From Piromyces finnis (Eukaryota; Neocallimastigomycota; Neocallimastigomycetes; Neocallimastigales; Neocallimastigaceae), in NCBI GenBank assembly GCA_002104945.1, contig MCFH01000001.1, forward strand, positions 186,001 through 250,000: DNA of 64,000 nt. The letters run 5' to 3'. The notes below the pieces were generated by a model, which searched no databases, was not told where the DNA came from, and saw only the letters and a program-made list of their open reading frames with translations. Of this stretch, positions 48,181 to 61,940 are shown piece by piece (position 1 is the stretch's first letter; each line of letters starts with the position of its first letter). Made by a program: the position numbers and the translations under genes.

Positions 48181-48340
48181 TAATTCTTCTACTGCCAAAG
48201 TGTATAAATATCCATCAATGTTAATTCCTTTACTGCCAAAGTGAATAAATATCCATCAATGGTAATTCTTCTACTGCCAAAGTGTATGAATATCCATCAA
48301 TGTTAATTCCTTTACTGCCAAAGTGTATGAATACCTGTCG
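48181..48340. repeat. 41-bp minisatellite, four copies
   Basis: Units begin taattc at 48181, 48222, 48263 and 48304. Each contains actgccaaagtg and, in the first three, atccatcaatg. Neighbouring units differ at a few sites, and units 1 and 3 (ttcttct) resemble each other more than 2 and 4 (ttccttt). Confidence 0.93.
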
Positions 48341-51300
48341 TTCTCTACTACCATTAGAGTTCTCTCTACTATTTAATAAAATTTAAATAATTTTCTATCT
48401 TATCTAATTAAGTATTACGGTTAATTTTTGCCTATAAATAATTGTCTCCAATAGAATAGAATCATCTTAAATTTAAAAAAATATCGTAAAAAAAAAAAAA
48501 AGCTTGTTCTTGTTTTGCTATTCCTGCCCACACACACACACACCATGAACAATGAAAAGAATTATTGGCAATGATTTCTATATATCCATATATATATTAA
48601 CCTTTTGTATATAAACTATTTTCAATTTAATTTCCTATTACTTTAAATAGAATTATAATAAAAAAAAAAAAAGTTTTTAATATTAACTATTAGCATTAAA
48701 AAATAATCTACCGTATTTATTAATGCGATATAATTTCTTAAACTTTTTATATATTTTGAAATTATATATAACAATATTAAATAAGATTTGAATATATATT
48801 TTATTATATCTTTGTATTTATAAAATTAATAAAAAAAAAAAAAAAAAAAACTATATATAAAAGTGGAAAAAGTATTATTTGAATGAATGTACTATTGCTC
48901 ATTTCATAATCATGGTATTTTAAATTATTTCAATTATTTTTTTTTATTATTATTTATTGTTTATATAATAATGAATGTTATTAGCTATGGGTCAAAGAAT
49001 ATAAAAATATACTTTATTGGCATTTTAGATCAAAAAAATTGGCATTCCTATAAAAATATCAAATATTAAAATACTTTATCGTTAATAAGGTATTATAGTT
49101 TATTCACTATAACTTTTTTATTTTAATAATAGAAACTTTTGTAATAATAACGTTTTTAAATTATAGGCATAGTCATCATCATACAATTTAAATATCTTTT
49201 TTTTTTTTTTCATTCGATGGATCATCCCTTTTTTAGTATCCTTTTCTTACTTTATTCATAAAGTCAATAAGCCACAATAATATCATATTCTAATCTTTTA
49301 TAAAAATAATAAACAAAAAGACGAATAATTTTTCCTGATGAGTAACCTAAATAAATATATTTTTTTTAGATAACTCTAAAAAATGTCATATGATATTATT
49401 TAAGCCACTTATTCGGAATTTAAATTTATACTTTTTTTTTTTTTTGCCTTATTCATCATTCTCTATCCCCTTTTTTTTATTTTTCTTTTTCTTTTTATAA
49501 ACAAATTTACCTATTTAATTATAACTACAAAATAAATAATAATAGGAAGAAAGGGTTGTTTTGCTGGTTAAAACCTTTTCCAAAGTCTGGTTTATGCTTA
49601 TGAATAAGCAAAATTTTTAAAGTTTTTTTTCTATCATCTTTTTTTTTTCTTTTATTATCGCTTTTTTACTTTTTTGGTAAATCTCTAACTTTAATATTTC
49701 CATATATTATCGTGTCGTGTAATTTATATTAAAAGGATATATGGATAAATTATATTAAACTTAACATTTCTTAAAATATTAAATTAAATTTGGTTTATAT
49801 ATATTACAATATATTACAATATATTACAATATAGGATAAAGAAAACGAGACATTTTAATAAGAAAAATATTAATTTAAAAAAACTTTGATCCTTATTAAC
49901 CGGATACCTAACCCTTTATATTCAAAAGGTTAGAAGGCACCAAGATGTTTGGTGTAACAAAAAAGAAAAGTGCTAGGAAAAAGAAAAAAATAAGAAGGAA
50001 TGAAAAAAAAAAAAAATGAATGTATCTATCGATGTATATAGGAATATTTTGAATATTACTATTAATTGAAATAGTAAATTTTTCTTTTAAAGATGATATT
50101 CTGTAATAAAAAAAAAAGTTTAAAAATTAAAAGTCTTTTACTCTAACAAAAGGGTTATTGGAATAAATCATGGCATCCCATTATTTTCAAAGAAAGTTGG
50201 GTTGAATTTCGATGGAGTGGGATTATTTTGCCTCTTTTTTATTTTTCCATTCATTGACCATTATTAAAGTGTTTAAATGGGTGGGATTGGAACTATGGCA
50301 TGCTATACTTTTACATAAGAATTTGGTGTGGTATAGGTAGTATTCCACTGTTTAACAAGAAATTTCAACTTTTTTAATAGTTTTTCAATTCATATTTATA
50401 TCATACTACTTTCGTCTATTATCTATATAATAATAAAATGCATCTTTTGACTATACCTTTTCTTTTTTCTTTCCTTCCCTTTTCCTAATCCTCCTTTCCC
50501 TTTTTCCTACCCTCTTCTTTCCAAGCACCCATTCCTCCTCCTCCTACACACTCGCCTATTCAAAATAAAACTTTTAAAGATAAACATTTTTATTAAATTT
50601 AATTAATTAAAAAATAAAACATTAATATATTACAATATATTGTAATATTATTTTATTAATATAATAATTAAATTAAACTTTATCATGAAATATATTTTAA
50701 AGTATATATAAATATATTAAAAAATAAATCAAACATTAAAAAAGCTTATTAAAAATTTAATATATTTAATATATAATCAATAGTATATTAAATTAAATTA
50801 ATTATATTGGTTGAATATAAATAATTTTTATTATCTTTTTTATCAATAATAAATCGTTGCCTTTTCCTGCTGTCAAAAAAAATCTTTTGGGAGGGGAGAG
50901 GTACGCTTTCTTTTCATTCTTATTAATAATTATAGCTAAAAATAAATAATTCTTTGCATTAGACATTGAATCCTTTCCAATAATATAAATTTACCTTTTA
51001 TATTTATAGTTTGAAAAAAAAAAGATTTTTATTATTTTATTTGTAATGCAAATTTAAATATTCTAATCATTATTGGATGTCAATCTTTCATGATAATGAG
51101 GGTTAGTTTACCCAAAATTTATCTTTTTTTTTTTTATTATGAATCAATAGATAAAAATTAGTCTATCAATTTTTTTTTTTTTTATTTATTAAGGAATAAA
51201 ATTTTTTAGAGTATATTAAAATTTTTATATCTCCTTAATTTATTATTATATGTGATAGAGTGTCATTCTAATAAAAATTTTTTTTATTTTTTTTTCTCAA

Positions 51301-51812
51301 AAAGTTTTTGTTTTTTGTGTTGGATGATCTTGTTATGAAAGAAAGAAAAGTTTAAATAATTAGTTACCATTCGTTTAATTTAATAAATTATTAATACAAT
51401 TCAATAAATTCACTTTTATTATTTAAATATTAATCTTAATAACAGTAACATCTAAAAAAATACATAATATATAATTCTTTATATAAAAAGTCAAATTATC
51501 ATTTTCAAAGTGAAAAAAAAAAACTTAAAAACGAATATATATTATCAAAGAGAGAAAGAAAATAATAATAATAATAATATATAAAAATACAATAGAAAAA
51601 TATTCAATATTAAAATCAAAATTTGTTAAATAGCATAATAATTTATACATTATAAAATAAATTTGTTATTTTGATAATTCTTATAATATTTATTTTATCT
51701 TCGGTACTTGAACTATATTATTGTTAATAATAAAAAACAAGAAGGAAGAAATTTAATACTTATTAAGGTATGTATCTTAAAATATCATTTTTGTATATAT
51801 ATATAAAATACT

Positions 51813-51965
51813 AAAGAGATAGTTTATTGTTTAGTAGTAGTTATAAAATATACCAAAAAACAAAGAGATAGTCTATTGTTTAGTAGGTAGTTATAAAATA
51901 TACCAAAAAACAAAGAGATAGTCTATTGTTTAGTAGTAGTTGGATATCATAAAATATACCAGAAA
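51813..51965. repeat. About 50-bp tandem repeat, three copies
   Basis: Units start aaagagatag at 51813, 51862 and 51912 and contain attgtttagtag and ataaaatatacca. The last unit has a short insertion (tggatatc). Confidence 0.92.
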
Positions 51966-52685
51966 AAAAAAGACATTGCTTAAATGTTTTTTTTTCGATA
52001 AAATGATTAAATAGTCTAGGAATAAAAAAGTCAATAATAATATTATTATTAATTAGAATTGAATAATAAAAGAATGTTTTTTTTTTTTTTTTACAAGTTA
52101 AAATAAAAATTGTACTAATACTAATTCTTTTTTTTTTTATATATATAATATTTATTTTTATATATATATAATGTTTATACTATTATTTTAGAATAAGAAA
52201 AGAATATAGTGATAATAAAGACATATTTTCATATTTGAAATAATTTTAATAATAATAGTACTCTTATTATTTTAAACATAAATATTATAAAAATTATATT
52301 GGTATTATAAAAGCAAACAATATAATAGATAATATTCATTGAATTTTTCATAATATATATATAAACAGTATTTTATAGTATGCTTTTTTATATTTTTTTT
52401 ATAGTATAGATAAATAATAAAGCATTTATCTATTATTCAATACTTTTATAATAGTCATACTATCTAATCTATAATTATTAGATAATAATATTTAATTTAA
52501 ACAAAATACACCTAATTAATTAATTTAAAAAGTTAAAAAAAAACAAAACTTAGTGAAATAAACAAATTAGTAATTTATTTTTTTTTGTAAAAGTCAATTA
52601 TCAAGAAAAACAATATTCTTGTTGAAAATAATATCTTATTATTTTAATAATAATTTAAACAATAAATTAAATAAAATTAATAAAA

Positions 52686-55247
52686 ATGGCAGCTCAATCA
52701 ACGCTAAATTGTGGTTGTAGTACCACTTCTAAACTATCTTATAGTTCTTATATACCAAATGTACTATTGAAAAATAAAAAGCTTAGTATGGCTGGCTTAG
52801 TTTTAGCATTAGCTACAACATCATGGCTTAAAAAGAAATATAATAATAAGGATGCAGCAAAAGAAAAAGTACTACCAAATGGAGGTAATTAAGACAAGCA
52901 TTATATTAATAATACTATATTATTTTATTTATATAAAGAAGAAATGTGTAGAATTGAATGAAATAAAAAAAAAACATAAAATTTTATATTTATATACAAT
53001 AGAGAGTATTAAACTTATTATTATTCTAATCTTATTTTTTTTTAGATGGTAATACTACAAATACTACAAATACAGAATTTACTTCATCAGATAAAACTTC
53101 TTCTTCTACTACTACTACTGCTACTACTAAAAATAATAAAATTGCAAATACAGGAAGCAAACTTAAAAAACGTACGGCATCAGTTGACAAAAGATTTTTC
53201 GAGCAAATGAGAAGATTAATACCAATTTTAATTCCAGGAGTAAAAAGTAAAGAATTTGCTTTAGTAGTCTCATTAGCATTGGTGTTAGTATTGAGAACAT
53301 ATCTTGATATATGGTTTTCAGGATTTAATGGTGCTGTAGTTAAATCTATTGTTTCCAGAAATAAAAGCGTTTTTAAACGTAAAGCTATATATGAATTTGC
53401 TATAATGATGTGGCCATTAAGTATTGTTAATAATGCTTTAAAATTAACCAAATCTTCAATGGCTTCAGCTTTTAGATCTAGATTATCACAATATGCTCAT
53501 GATACCTATCTTAAAAATTTGAACTTTTACCGTGCAAGTAATGTTGATAATCGTCTTCATAATATTGACCAATGTGTCACACAAGATATTGATAAATTTT
53601 CTATATGCCTTAGTAATTTATATTGTGGTATTGCTAAACCACTTGTTGATGTATGTCTCTTCTCATATAAACTTCAACAAGCCATTGGTAAAGGTGCCCC
53701 AATGATTATGATATTATATTTCATATCAGTGACTATATTCTTAAAGAAAATTAGCCCACCATTCGGTAAATTAATCAGTACGGAACAACGATTAGAAGGT
53801 GATCTTAGATATAGTCATTCCCGTTTAATTGCTCACTCTGAAGAAATCGGTGCTTATCGTGGAATTAACAGAGAAAAAATAATATTAGATAATTTATTAA
53901 AAAAGGTTATAAAACATATTGAAAAATCAAATGTATTAAGATTCTTTAATGGTATATTCGATAGCATATTTGTTAAATATTTTGCAACAATGTTAGCTTT
54001 CAAATTATTAGCTCGTCCATTAATGGATCCAAAATATGCTACTATGTTTATGGGTAATGCAAAGGCAACGACTTCACAACTTATTGAAGATTATAGTAGA
54101 AATAGTGGTTATTTAGTAAATTTATCTCAAGCCATTGGCCGTTTAATTCTTGCAGGAAGAGACCTTTCTAGATTTGCAGGTTATACATCTCGTATTTCTG
54201 ATTTCATTGATGTATTAAGTGATATAGATCAAGGTATCTACAGTCGTTATGTAAAGAGCAAAACTGAAGGTGCCCGTGTACACATCATTGATACTAATCG
54301 CTTAGGCTACAAAGTTATTCGTAATAACGATCTTATTAAATTTAGTAATGTCCCAGTTGTCACTCCAGCTGGTGATGTTTTAATAGAATCTCTTAATTTT
54401 GAAGTTAGACCAGGAGTTAATTTATTAATTACCGGTCCAAATGGTTGTGGTAAAAGTAGTATATTTAGAATTATTAATGGATTATGGCCAGTATTTGGTG
54501 GTACATTAGTAGTACCAGACCCAGAAAATATTCTTTATTTACCACAAAAACCATATATGATATTAGGAACTTTAAGAGATCAATTAATTTACCCACATAC
54601 CCGCTCTGAAGCACTTAAACGTCAATATACTGATGATAAATTAGAAAGATTATTAGCTACCGTTGGTCTTCAACATTTATTAATTCGTGAAGGAGGGTAA
54701 GTGTTTAACTTATCAGATAAATTTATTTTTGGTTGGAAATGAAATTAATTTTTTTTTTTTACCCTATTTTATGATAGATGGGATGTCGTTGCAGATTGGT
54801 CAGAAATATTAAGTGGTGGTGAAAAACAAAGATTAGCTATGGCTAGATTATACTACCATCAACCAAAGTTTGCTATTTGTAAGTTTTTTTTTTTTTTTTT
54901 ATTGAAAATAAAAGAATAAAAAATATTGTATAAATTTTATTTTTTTTTATTTTTGTAAATACAGAAAACACTAAAATATCATACTATACTATATAATAAT
55001 AACAACAGTGGATGAATGTACCAGTGCTGTTAGTACAGATATTGAAAATCATTTATTCTGCACCGCTAAAAAGTATGACATTACAATAATAAGTATTAGT
55101 CATCGTGCTAGTTTATTAAAATACCATACTCATTTATTAAGATTCGATGAACAAGGAAATTATGAAATAGAATTAATAGATGAGATTAGCTGGAAATCAA
55201 ATGAATCCGAAGAATTAGTAGCTGAAAGAGAATTTCCATCCACTTAA
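52686..55247 (+). CDS. ABCD-type half ABC transporter (PMP70/ALD family), four exons
   Basis: ABCD half-transporters dimerise and usually carry fatty acyl-CoA esters into peroxisomes. Exons: 52686-52884, 53046-54696, 54778-54878, 55009-55247, giving 729 residues. The N-terminus has a hydrophobic stretch ([16 protein letters not shown]) and a Ser/Thr/Asn-rich linker. The family signature [23 protein letters not shown] precedes the membrane domain, followed by the EAA-like loop [14 protein letters not shown]. The nucleotide domain has Walker [10 protein letters not shown] (about 529), a Q-loop LPQKPYM, signature LSGGEKQR (about 629) and Walker [13 protein letters not shown], which is joined across intron 3. 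All ATPase residues are present. Whether it sits in a peroxisome or another organelle is open. Confidence 0.95.
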
Positions 55248-56254
55248 ACACATCCTTAATAGATGAATCATATAAAAAAAAGAGTAAAAATAAATCTAAT
55301 ATATACAATAAATAAAAAAAAAAACAAATAAAAAGCAAACAAAAACAAAACAAAACAAACCAAAAAAAAGGGAACAAAGAATAAAAAGAATTTTACAGAA
55401 TTCTATTTTAAAAAAATATATCCATATCCATTAGTAATGATAATAATAAAGCTTTAACATTTCTATTTCATAATACATTATTATAGATGATAAAGAAAAA
55501 AAAAATTTTTTTAAGAAAAGGTTAATTTTTAGAGTCCAGTTAAATTTGTTAGAATGAATTTAACCATGTTAAACTCTTTTTAGTATATGAAAAATCTTTG
55601 GAAAAAAAAAAAAAAAAAAAAGCAAAACAGTAACAATAACAATAATGATAAAAAAAAAAAAAAAAAAAAAAAAAAAACGTATATTTATATATAAGTCTTT
55701 TATATATAATAATGAATTTAATGTGATGATCCATTCATTTAAATAATCATGTATTTAAATTGCGGCAAATCTATTAATTTATTCAACTGATAATTTATGT
55801 TTTTTTTTTTTTTATTCTTTTTTTATTTTTTTATTTTCTTTAATCCATTTCATTAGTATATATTTATTTTTTTTTTTTTTTATTGTAGAAGGGGAAAATA
55901 ATAAGAAAATATAAACAAAAAACAGAAAAAAACAAAAACAAAAAACAAAAACAAAAAAACAACAACAACAAACAACAAACAAAAAACAAAAACAAAAAAA
56001 TAAAATAAAAATATATTTATATAATAATTTATATACAGTCACATTATACACGATTTTAATTATTCTTTTTTTTTTTTTCCGTTTTTATTTTTTATTTTTA
56101 TTTTTTTATATTTATTTTATAATTTTTTTTTTTTATTTTTATATACTATTTATGACGGTAGTTTTTATTCTTTTTCTTTTTCTTTCTTTCTTTCTTATTT
56201 TCTATAGCTGCTGCATTTTTTTCTTCTTCTTCTTTCATTCAATTTTTAAGAATC

Positions 56255-56293
<39 letters not shown>

Positions 56294-56578
56294 TAATTAA
56301 ATTTTTATACATTTTATCTTTTTTTTTTTTTTTCTCTTTTTTTTTTTCTCTTTTTTTACTAATTGTACAAAAAAAAAACTTTTTAAATAAAATTTATAAT
56401 TCAAAAAAAAAAAAAAAAAAAGTACTATATAATTTAAGAATTATGTGTTATTATTTGAAAAATTTATAAAAAGGATAAAAAAAGTTTACACAAGAGAGAA
56501 TAATACTAACAACAACAACAACAACAACAATTAATAAAAATAGTTATAATATATATTGCTTTATAATTTTTTTATTTT

Positions 56579-56617
<39 letters not shown>

Positions 56618-56718
56618 GATAATAAAAAATAATAAAAAATAAAAAGGAAAGGACGTATGTATATTCATTCATGTTAGATTAAATGCCTCTTTTAGTTTAA
56701 AATACTTTTTTTTTTTTT
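55248..56718. other. Homopolymer-rich spacer between convergent ABC transporter and M16 peptidase
   Basis: Long A, T and CAAAA-type runs fill the region, for example 55648-55677 and 56581-56613. Short Lys- or Phe-rich open frames are by-products. Two 3' UTRs are expected here. Confidence 0.65.
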
Positions 56719-57005
56719 TTATTGTGTATAAATACTCATTTTGTCGATATCTTCATCTGTATCCATTGGAATCTTTAAACTTTCCATACTATTTTCTTGG
56801 AATGGAATGGCATATTTTTCTGGATGATTTTTATCTAGGGCACTATAGGCACTTAAATCTGGATGAACAAAGGCTTCCTTGATTTGTTCAGTGGCATCCC
56901 CAATAATGGTTGTCATCACAGTAAAACGTCTAATTTATATAAATTATAATAATATAGATTGGTGGGTCGGTCGGTTGGTCGGTAGATAGATTGATAGATA
57001 TTATA

Positions 57006-57054
<49 letters not shown>

Positions 57055-60000
57055 CATTAGTATATAAAAGTTTTAAGCATTGTTAGGTTATTAATGAGAA
57101 TATTATAAATATTACCTGGTTGGATCTAAGAATTGTCTATAGTATTTCTTGTAGACACGCTTTAAATCATCGGATGTCACTTCTTGAACATATTTGTTGT
57201 GTAAGGCATCTTCTTCAGAACCAACAAATCCCTAAAAAGTTTGAATATCAAATTTAATAAAAAGTAAATAAAAGCAAAACAATAAAAGTATCAAATATAT
57301 AAAACTATATCTATTTATTATATATATATATTTAATCATCCTATTATTCTATCTATTCTATTCTATATTCTATCTATCTATCTATCTATCTATTTCCTAT
57401 CTATCATCTATCTATTCTATATTTACTCTTAATGCTCCACGAAGATAAGAATAGGTAACACCAGATGCTGTAGACTTAGAAGAAACATTTTTATAGACAA
57501 CACTAGCTTTAGCAGTATCAATATGGAAATCAGAACATATTTTAGCCCAACCTTCATCAGTATTCATTTCTTCAATAATTTGGTAGAATTCCATGGTAGC
57601 CTTTTGTGGTTCAGAAGAATCATAAAGACTAAAGGCTAACTGACCACTCCAAAGGTAAAGACAAAGTGATCCATCATAGGCATAACCATTACCACGAATT
57701 GATGTATAGAGTGGTCCTTCAGTACGGGTTAATAATTCGGCTAAAATGGTAACGGCGTAATAATCTTCATTTGGAATTGGACTTAAAACTTCAGATTCAA
57801 CATATTGAATTAAAAAGGAGGTACAAAGACCTGCAATTGGAACCATTACAGACTGATGGGCTTCATCAATAGAATGAATATTAAATGGTTTTCTTGGGAA
57901 TGGGAAGGTTGGCATAATTTTAAATAAATTATTATAATTAATTTTATTATCTGTAGCGTCGGTGGTGTCGTTATCATCATCAAGGTCAGAAATACTTTTA
58001 TTTTTAGCTTTTGTATGTGCTAAATAAATGGTATAGCATCTATCCCAAATACCTAAGAATTCTTGAATGGCATCTTGTTCATAATCATATGGCATAGCAA
58101 TTTGAACAAAACCTGGTATGATTTCTTTCTTCATGTAAATCGGTGAAGTTTTGAAATATTCAGCTTCCTTTGCAATGATTTCTAATGGTTTTAAGAGACA
58201 TTTTTGAATTTCTTCCAAGTTCTTGATGATTTCTGCGGATTTACCTTCTTCTACTGAATCAATAATTTTCTTTAAAAAGGTTTCCTGATTAAAGACACTG
58301 ATGGCTAAATCATTTAATAATGGTGTATTGCCATTATCATCATTACATTCAGCTATAATCTTGGTTGAAATACTATTTTTTTTTTTTTTTTTTTTTTAAA
58401 AAAATGAATAGGAATAAAAGTTAATAAATGTTATAAAGTATATATATATATATATTTTTTAAAATTTTCAATCGTAATATTTACGCTGATAACATTTCAG
58501 ATCCTTCTCTTTTAGTTTCAGTTAATTCACTTAATAAATTCTTGGCTGTAGAAATAATTCTTTCTTCATCAAATTGACTAAACATAAGAATAATCATGAT
58601 CCATTCACAAAGGTTACTATATTTAATTCCTTCAGAAGAAGCACTAATAACAAATGTTTCAGAAAGATAACTGGTATGGAAAATTTCATTACCAATACCA
58701 ATAGAAGCTTCATTAGATGTACATAATTCTGAAGTATTCTATTTATAATTTAAAAAAAAAAAAAAAAAAAAGAAAAAATTAATAAAACTATTTTACGTGC
58801 CTCTCTCTATACTTTATATTATTATTTATTTAATTATACATTTTTTTTTTCAGTATATTATTATAATTAGGAGGTGTTTTCTTCCTCCCTCCTTTATAAA
58901 TTAATAAAATTAATATGTATTACCTCAACTACTGTTCTGTAATCTAATATTTTTGATGTATTGTCCTTTGAAAGTTCTTTTGGTAAATCAACTGGAGTAC
59001 AGAATAACATTTCTTGGAAGAGAACAAGATAATCTCTTAATTCTTCTGGTATATGAGCAGTATTTAGATAGATTTTGACTTGAGAAAAGAAAGTATCTGT
59101 TTTAACATATTGAACAGATGAAAATGGTCTAGTTAAATCATATTGCTTAATTAATTGAGATGGTGATGGAATATCATTTTGCTTGAGGACGGTTTCATCC
59201 TTATCAGATTCTAATATTTGTTTAATCATAACATTTCCTCTAAATAATGGAATTTTTGTAGCGTCTGGAATAGGTGGCATACTATCTAAAACTTCTTGTG
59301 GAATATTGATTTCATTATCTTTAATGGCTTTTTCTAATTCTTCATCAAAATGTTTTAACTTTTCTGGACCTAATTCTTTAATACGATCTTCTTGATTTTG
59401 AATTTCTTTACTAGCTTGTTCATTGGCCAATTCTGGATCTGGAACCATTAAAACTTCAATGGTTGGTTGGTCGAGAATATATTTTTTTATCAATTTTTTC
59501 CAAAAATCTTGTGGGTATGTTTCTAATTCATTTAATATATCAAAAATTTGACTTCTAGTACCGATAATTGGTTTAGCATCTGGATTTTCATGTTTGGCAT
59601 CATTTAATTCGGAATGAGTAGCAAAATTATATCTTAATAAATCTTGAATAACAAAATTAGTAAGGACTTCATGAGGATCTTCTTCTAACATTTCATATAC
59701 CTTAACTCTATGTCTATCAATGGTTTTTAAAATTGTTTCTTCGTTTGGGAATCCATTTTCTACAAAGTTCTTGAAAATTTCGATTAATTTTTCGAAAAAT
59801 ACTCCTGGTTTAAAAAGATCGTCAAGATTATCTTTAATTTCATCATCATCATTATCATCGTTATCCTTACATATAGACATTTCGTCTGATATAACGTTAT
59901 TTTCAGTTTCTTCTACCTCTTCAGTACCATCATTTGAACCTTTATTGTCTTCAGTGTTGTATGGAACACCACTGAATATTAAGAATAAACATGTATCTAC

Positions 60001-61401
60001 AGTAGCTTTTAATTCGAAATCGACATCACTTGCAATTGGAACCTTTTTTTCAATAAATCTTTGACAAAGTGGTGATGCTGAAGTTTCATATAAATATCTA
60101 AATACAACATCTAAAGCAACCATTTCTTTTAAGTTTTCAAGACCTGGACCACGCCAAGCTTTTTTTTTTTTTTTTTTTTTTTTTTCATTATTATTTTAAT
60201 GTTATTTATTATTTTTTATATTATTTTTTATCAAATTTAAGAAAATTGTTAATATATGAACTTGTAAAATAATTTATATATTAAAATAAATATATAATAT
60301 AAATTTACCGTAAGAAATTGATCCAACATCAGCATCAGATACTGGGAAATGAACAGTTTCTGATATTAAATTATTTTCGACAATTGGAAGTGGTGGGTAC
60401 TCAATAGCTGGAATATCCATAATAGATGGATCTTTATGGCTACATAATAACTCTGGTACATTTTCAAGACTTTTTAATGCCTTTTCCTTATCAATTAAGC
60501 CACAAATAATAACTGTTATATTAGATGGGTCATAGAATTTTTTATGGTATTCAATAATCTCATCATTTGTTAAATCCTTTATATCTTTGGTTTTACCACC
60601 TTATTATTATTATTATTATTTTGATTTCGATAAAAAAAAATTAATGAAAATATATTTATTTATTTGTTACTTTTCGTATTTAAAAATGAAAGAGTTTTAA
60701 ATATACATACCACATTCAAAGGAATAAGTTGATTGATTTTGGAACAAATTTTTTCTTAAATGAAGATCAAGCTATAAAAAAGCATCATCATTATTATTTG
60801 ATATTAGTATTTGTAATATATATTTATAACATATTGTAATCAAGTAAACTAATACATACTAAGTCTGGTTCAGTATTTTCTCTACTAGCCATCTTTTATT
60901 AAATTATTATAGAATAATGTTATTAAAGATTAAGGATAATATTCTAATAATTATTTTTTTTCATAGTATTAAAATACAATATTTACTTCACAATATACAA
61001 CACCCTTTTGTTTTGCACTTCCATCAATATGATAAATTTCAGTAAGAAATTGATATGGTCTTAAGGATGGTTGAATGACATGATCTAAAAAGACAGGTAA
61101 AATATTAATAGTTCCTTCAGCGCCTATTAGGTAATTATTAATTTCAGATTTTAATAAAATTGTTAACTTTAATTTTATTGTGGTATATAAGTAGTTTGTC
61201 CATTAATTATTTTTATCTTACCAGCTGTAACAAGGGTATATCCAGTATTATCTTCTGCGGTATAAGCATTTGTACCACTTTAAATTTGTTTTATAATTGA
61301 TTAAAAAAAATTAATTTTATAATAAAAGAAATTTCAATATTTGGTTTCATTTAAAAACCCAAATATATAAATATATATATATATTATACTTTGCTCTCTC
61401 T

Positions 61402-61439
<38 letters not shown>

Positions 61440-61940
61440 CTAAACTTACATTGATAAGCATCGATTAGCCAAGCTACGATATTTATATTAATAATTATAT
61501 TTTATTATAATGATTTACTTTATTATAATGATTTTATTATTATAATTATTATCTTAATTATTAAATTATTGTATATTTTAAAAAGTGTACCTATCAAGAT
61601 ATCCACGATTTGGGTAGTTTTTTGAACCACAAAATATTAAATGCTGTAATTTTCATTTTCATTTTTTTTTTTTTTTTTTAAAAAAAAAAGATTAATAATT
61701 AATTTTAATATTTTTACAAATTTTATTATAAAATATCTGAATCATTACTTCTAAAGTATGTGGTAAACCTTTATCATTTGGTGATAAAGTTGGGACAAAA
61801 ATAGTTGTAGTACATAAAGGACCTGGAACATTAATAAAAACTACTCTGAAATTGCTTTTATCATATTTATAAGTGTTGATTTCAAGTGATTGATTTGGTT
61901 GTGTATTGAAGGATGAAGTTGATTCAAGTGAAAATGCCAT
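56719..61940 (-). CDS. M16 (pitrilysin-type) zinc metallopeptidase, thirteen exons
   Basis: The protein belongs to the large M16 peptidases related to yeast YOL098C and, more distantly, presequence protease. Exons: 61940-61749, 61643-61591, 61473-61450, 61277-61222, 61123-60987, 60892-60860, 60771-60711, 60599-60309, 60158-58924, 58738-58485, 58372-57427, 57231-57116, 56929-56719, giving 1202 residues. The inverted zinc motif HTLEH (residues 61-65) is formed across the first intron, followed by FCGSKNYPNRGYLD, LANRCLSIGTNAYTAEDNTGYTLVTA and, at about residue 154, GVVYCE, which supplies a candidate third zinc ligand. An acidic insert (DDNDDDEIKDNLDD) lies in the middle. No clear targeting peptide is seen, so it is probably cytosolic. 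It is somewhat longer than yeast relatives because of acidic and Asn-rich inserts. Confidence 0.93.
57363..57411. repeat. (CTAT)n run in M16 peptidase intron 11
   Basis: A tetranucleotide run with two interruptions, directly before the exon 11 donor in gene orientation. Confidence 0.85.

Larger units (their letters stand above)
46806..52685. other. Gene desert with two minisatellites
   Basis: Nearly 6 kb between the divergent katanin and ABC transporter genes. Open frames are short and without domain similarity. Tandem repeats occur at 48181-48340 and 51813-51965. A more complex block at about 49900-50560 has no coding frame and matches nothing else I recognise in the window. Confidence 0.65.

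Noticed and set aside
56152-56469. 105-codon Phe/Lys-rich open frame
   Set aside because: It consists of T- and A-runs without any domain; similar frames occur throughout the homopolymer-rich spacer.
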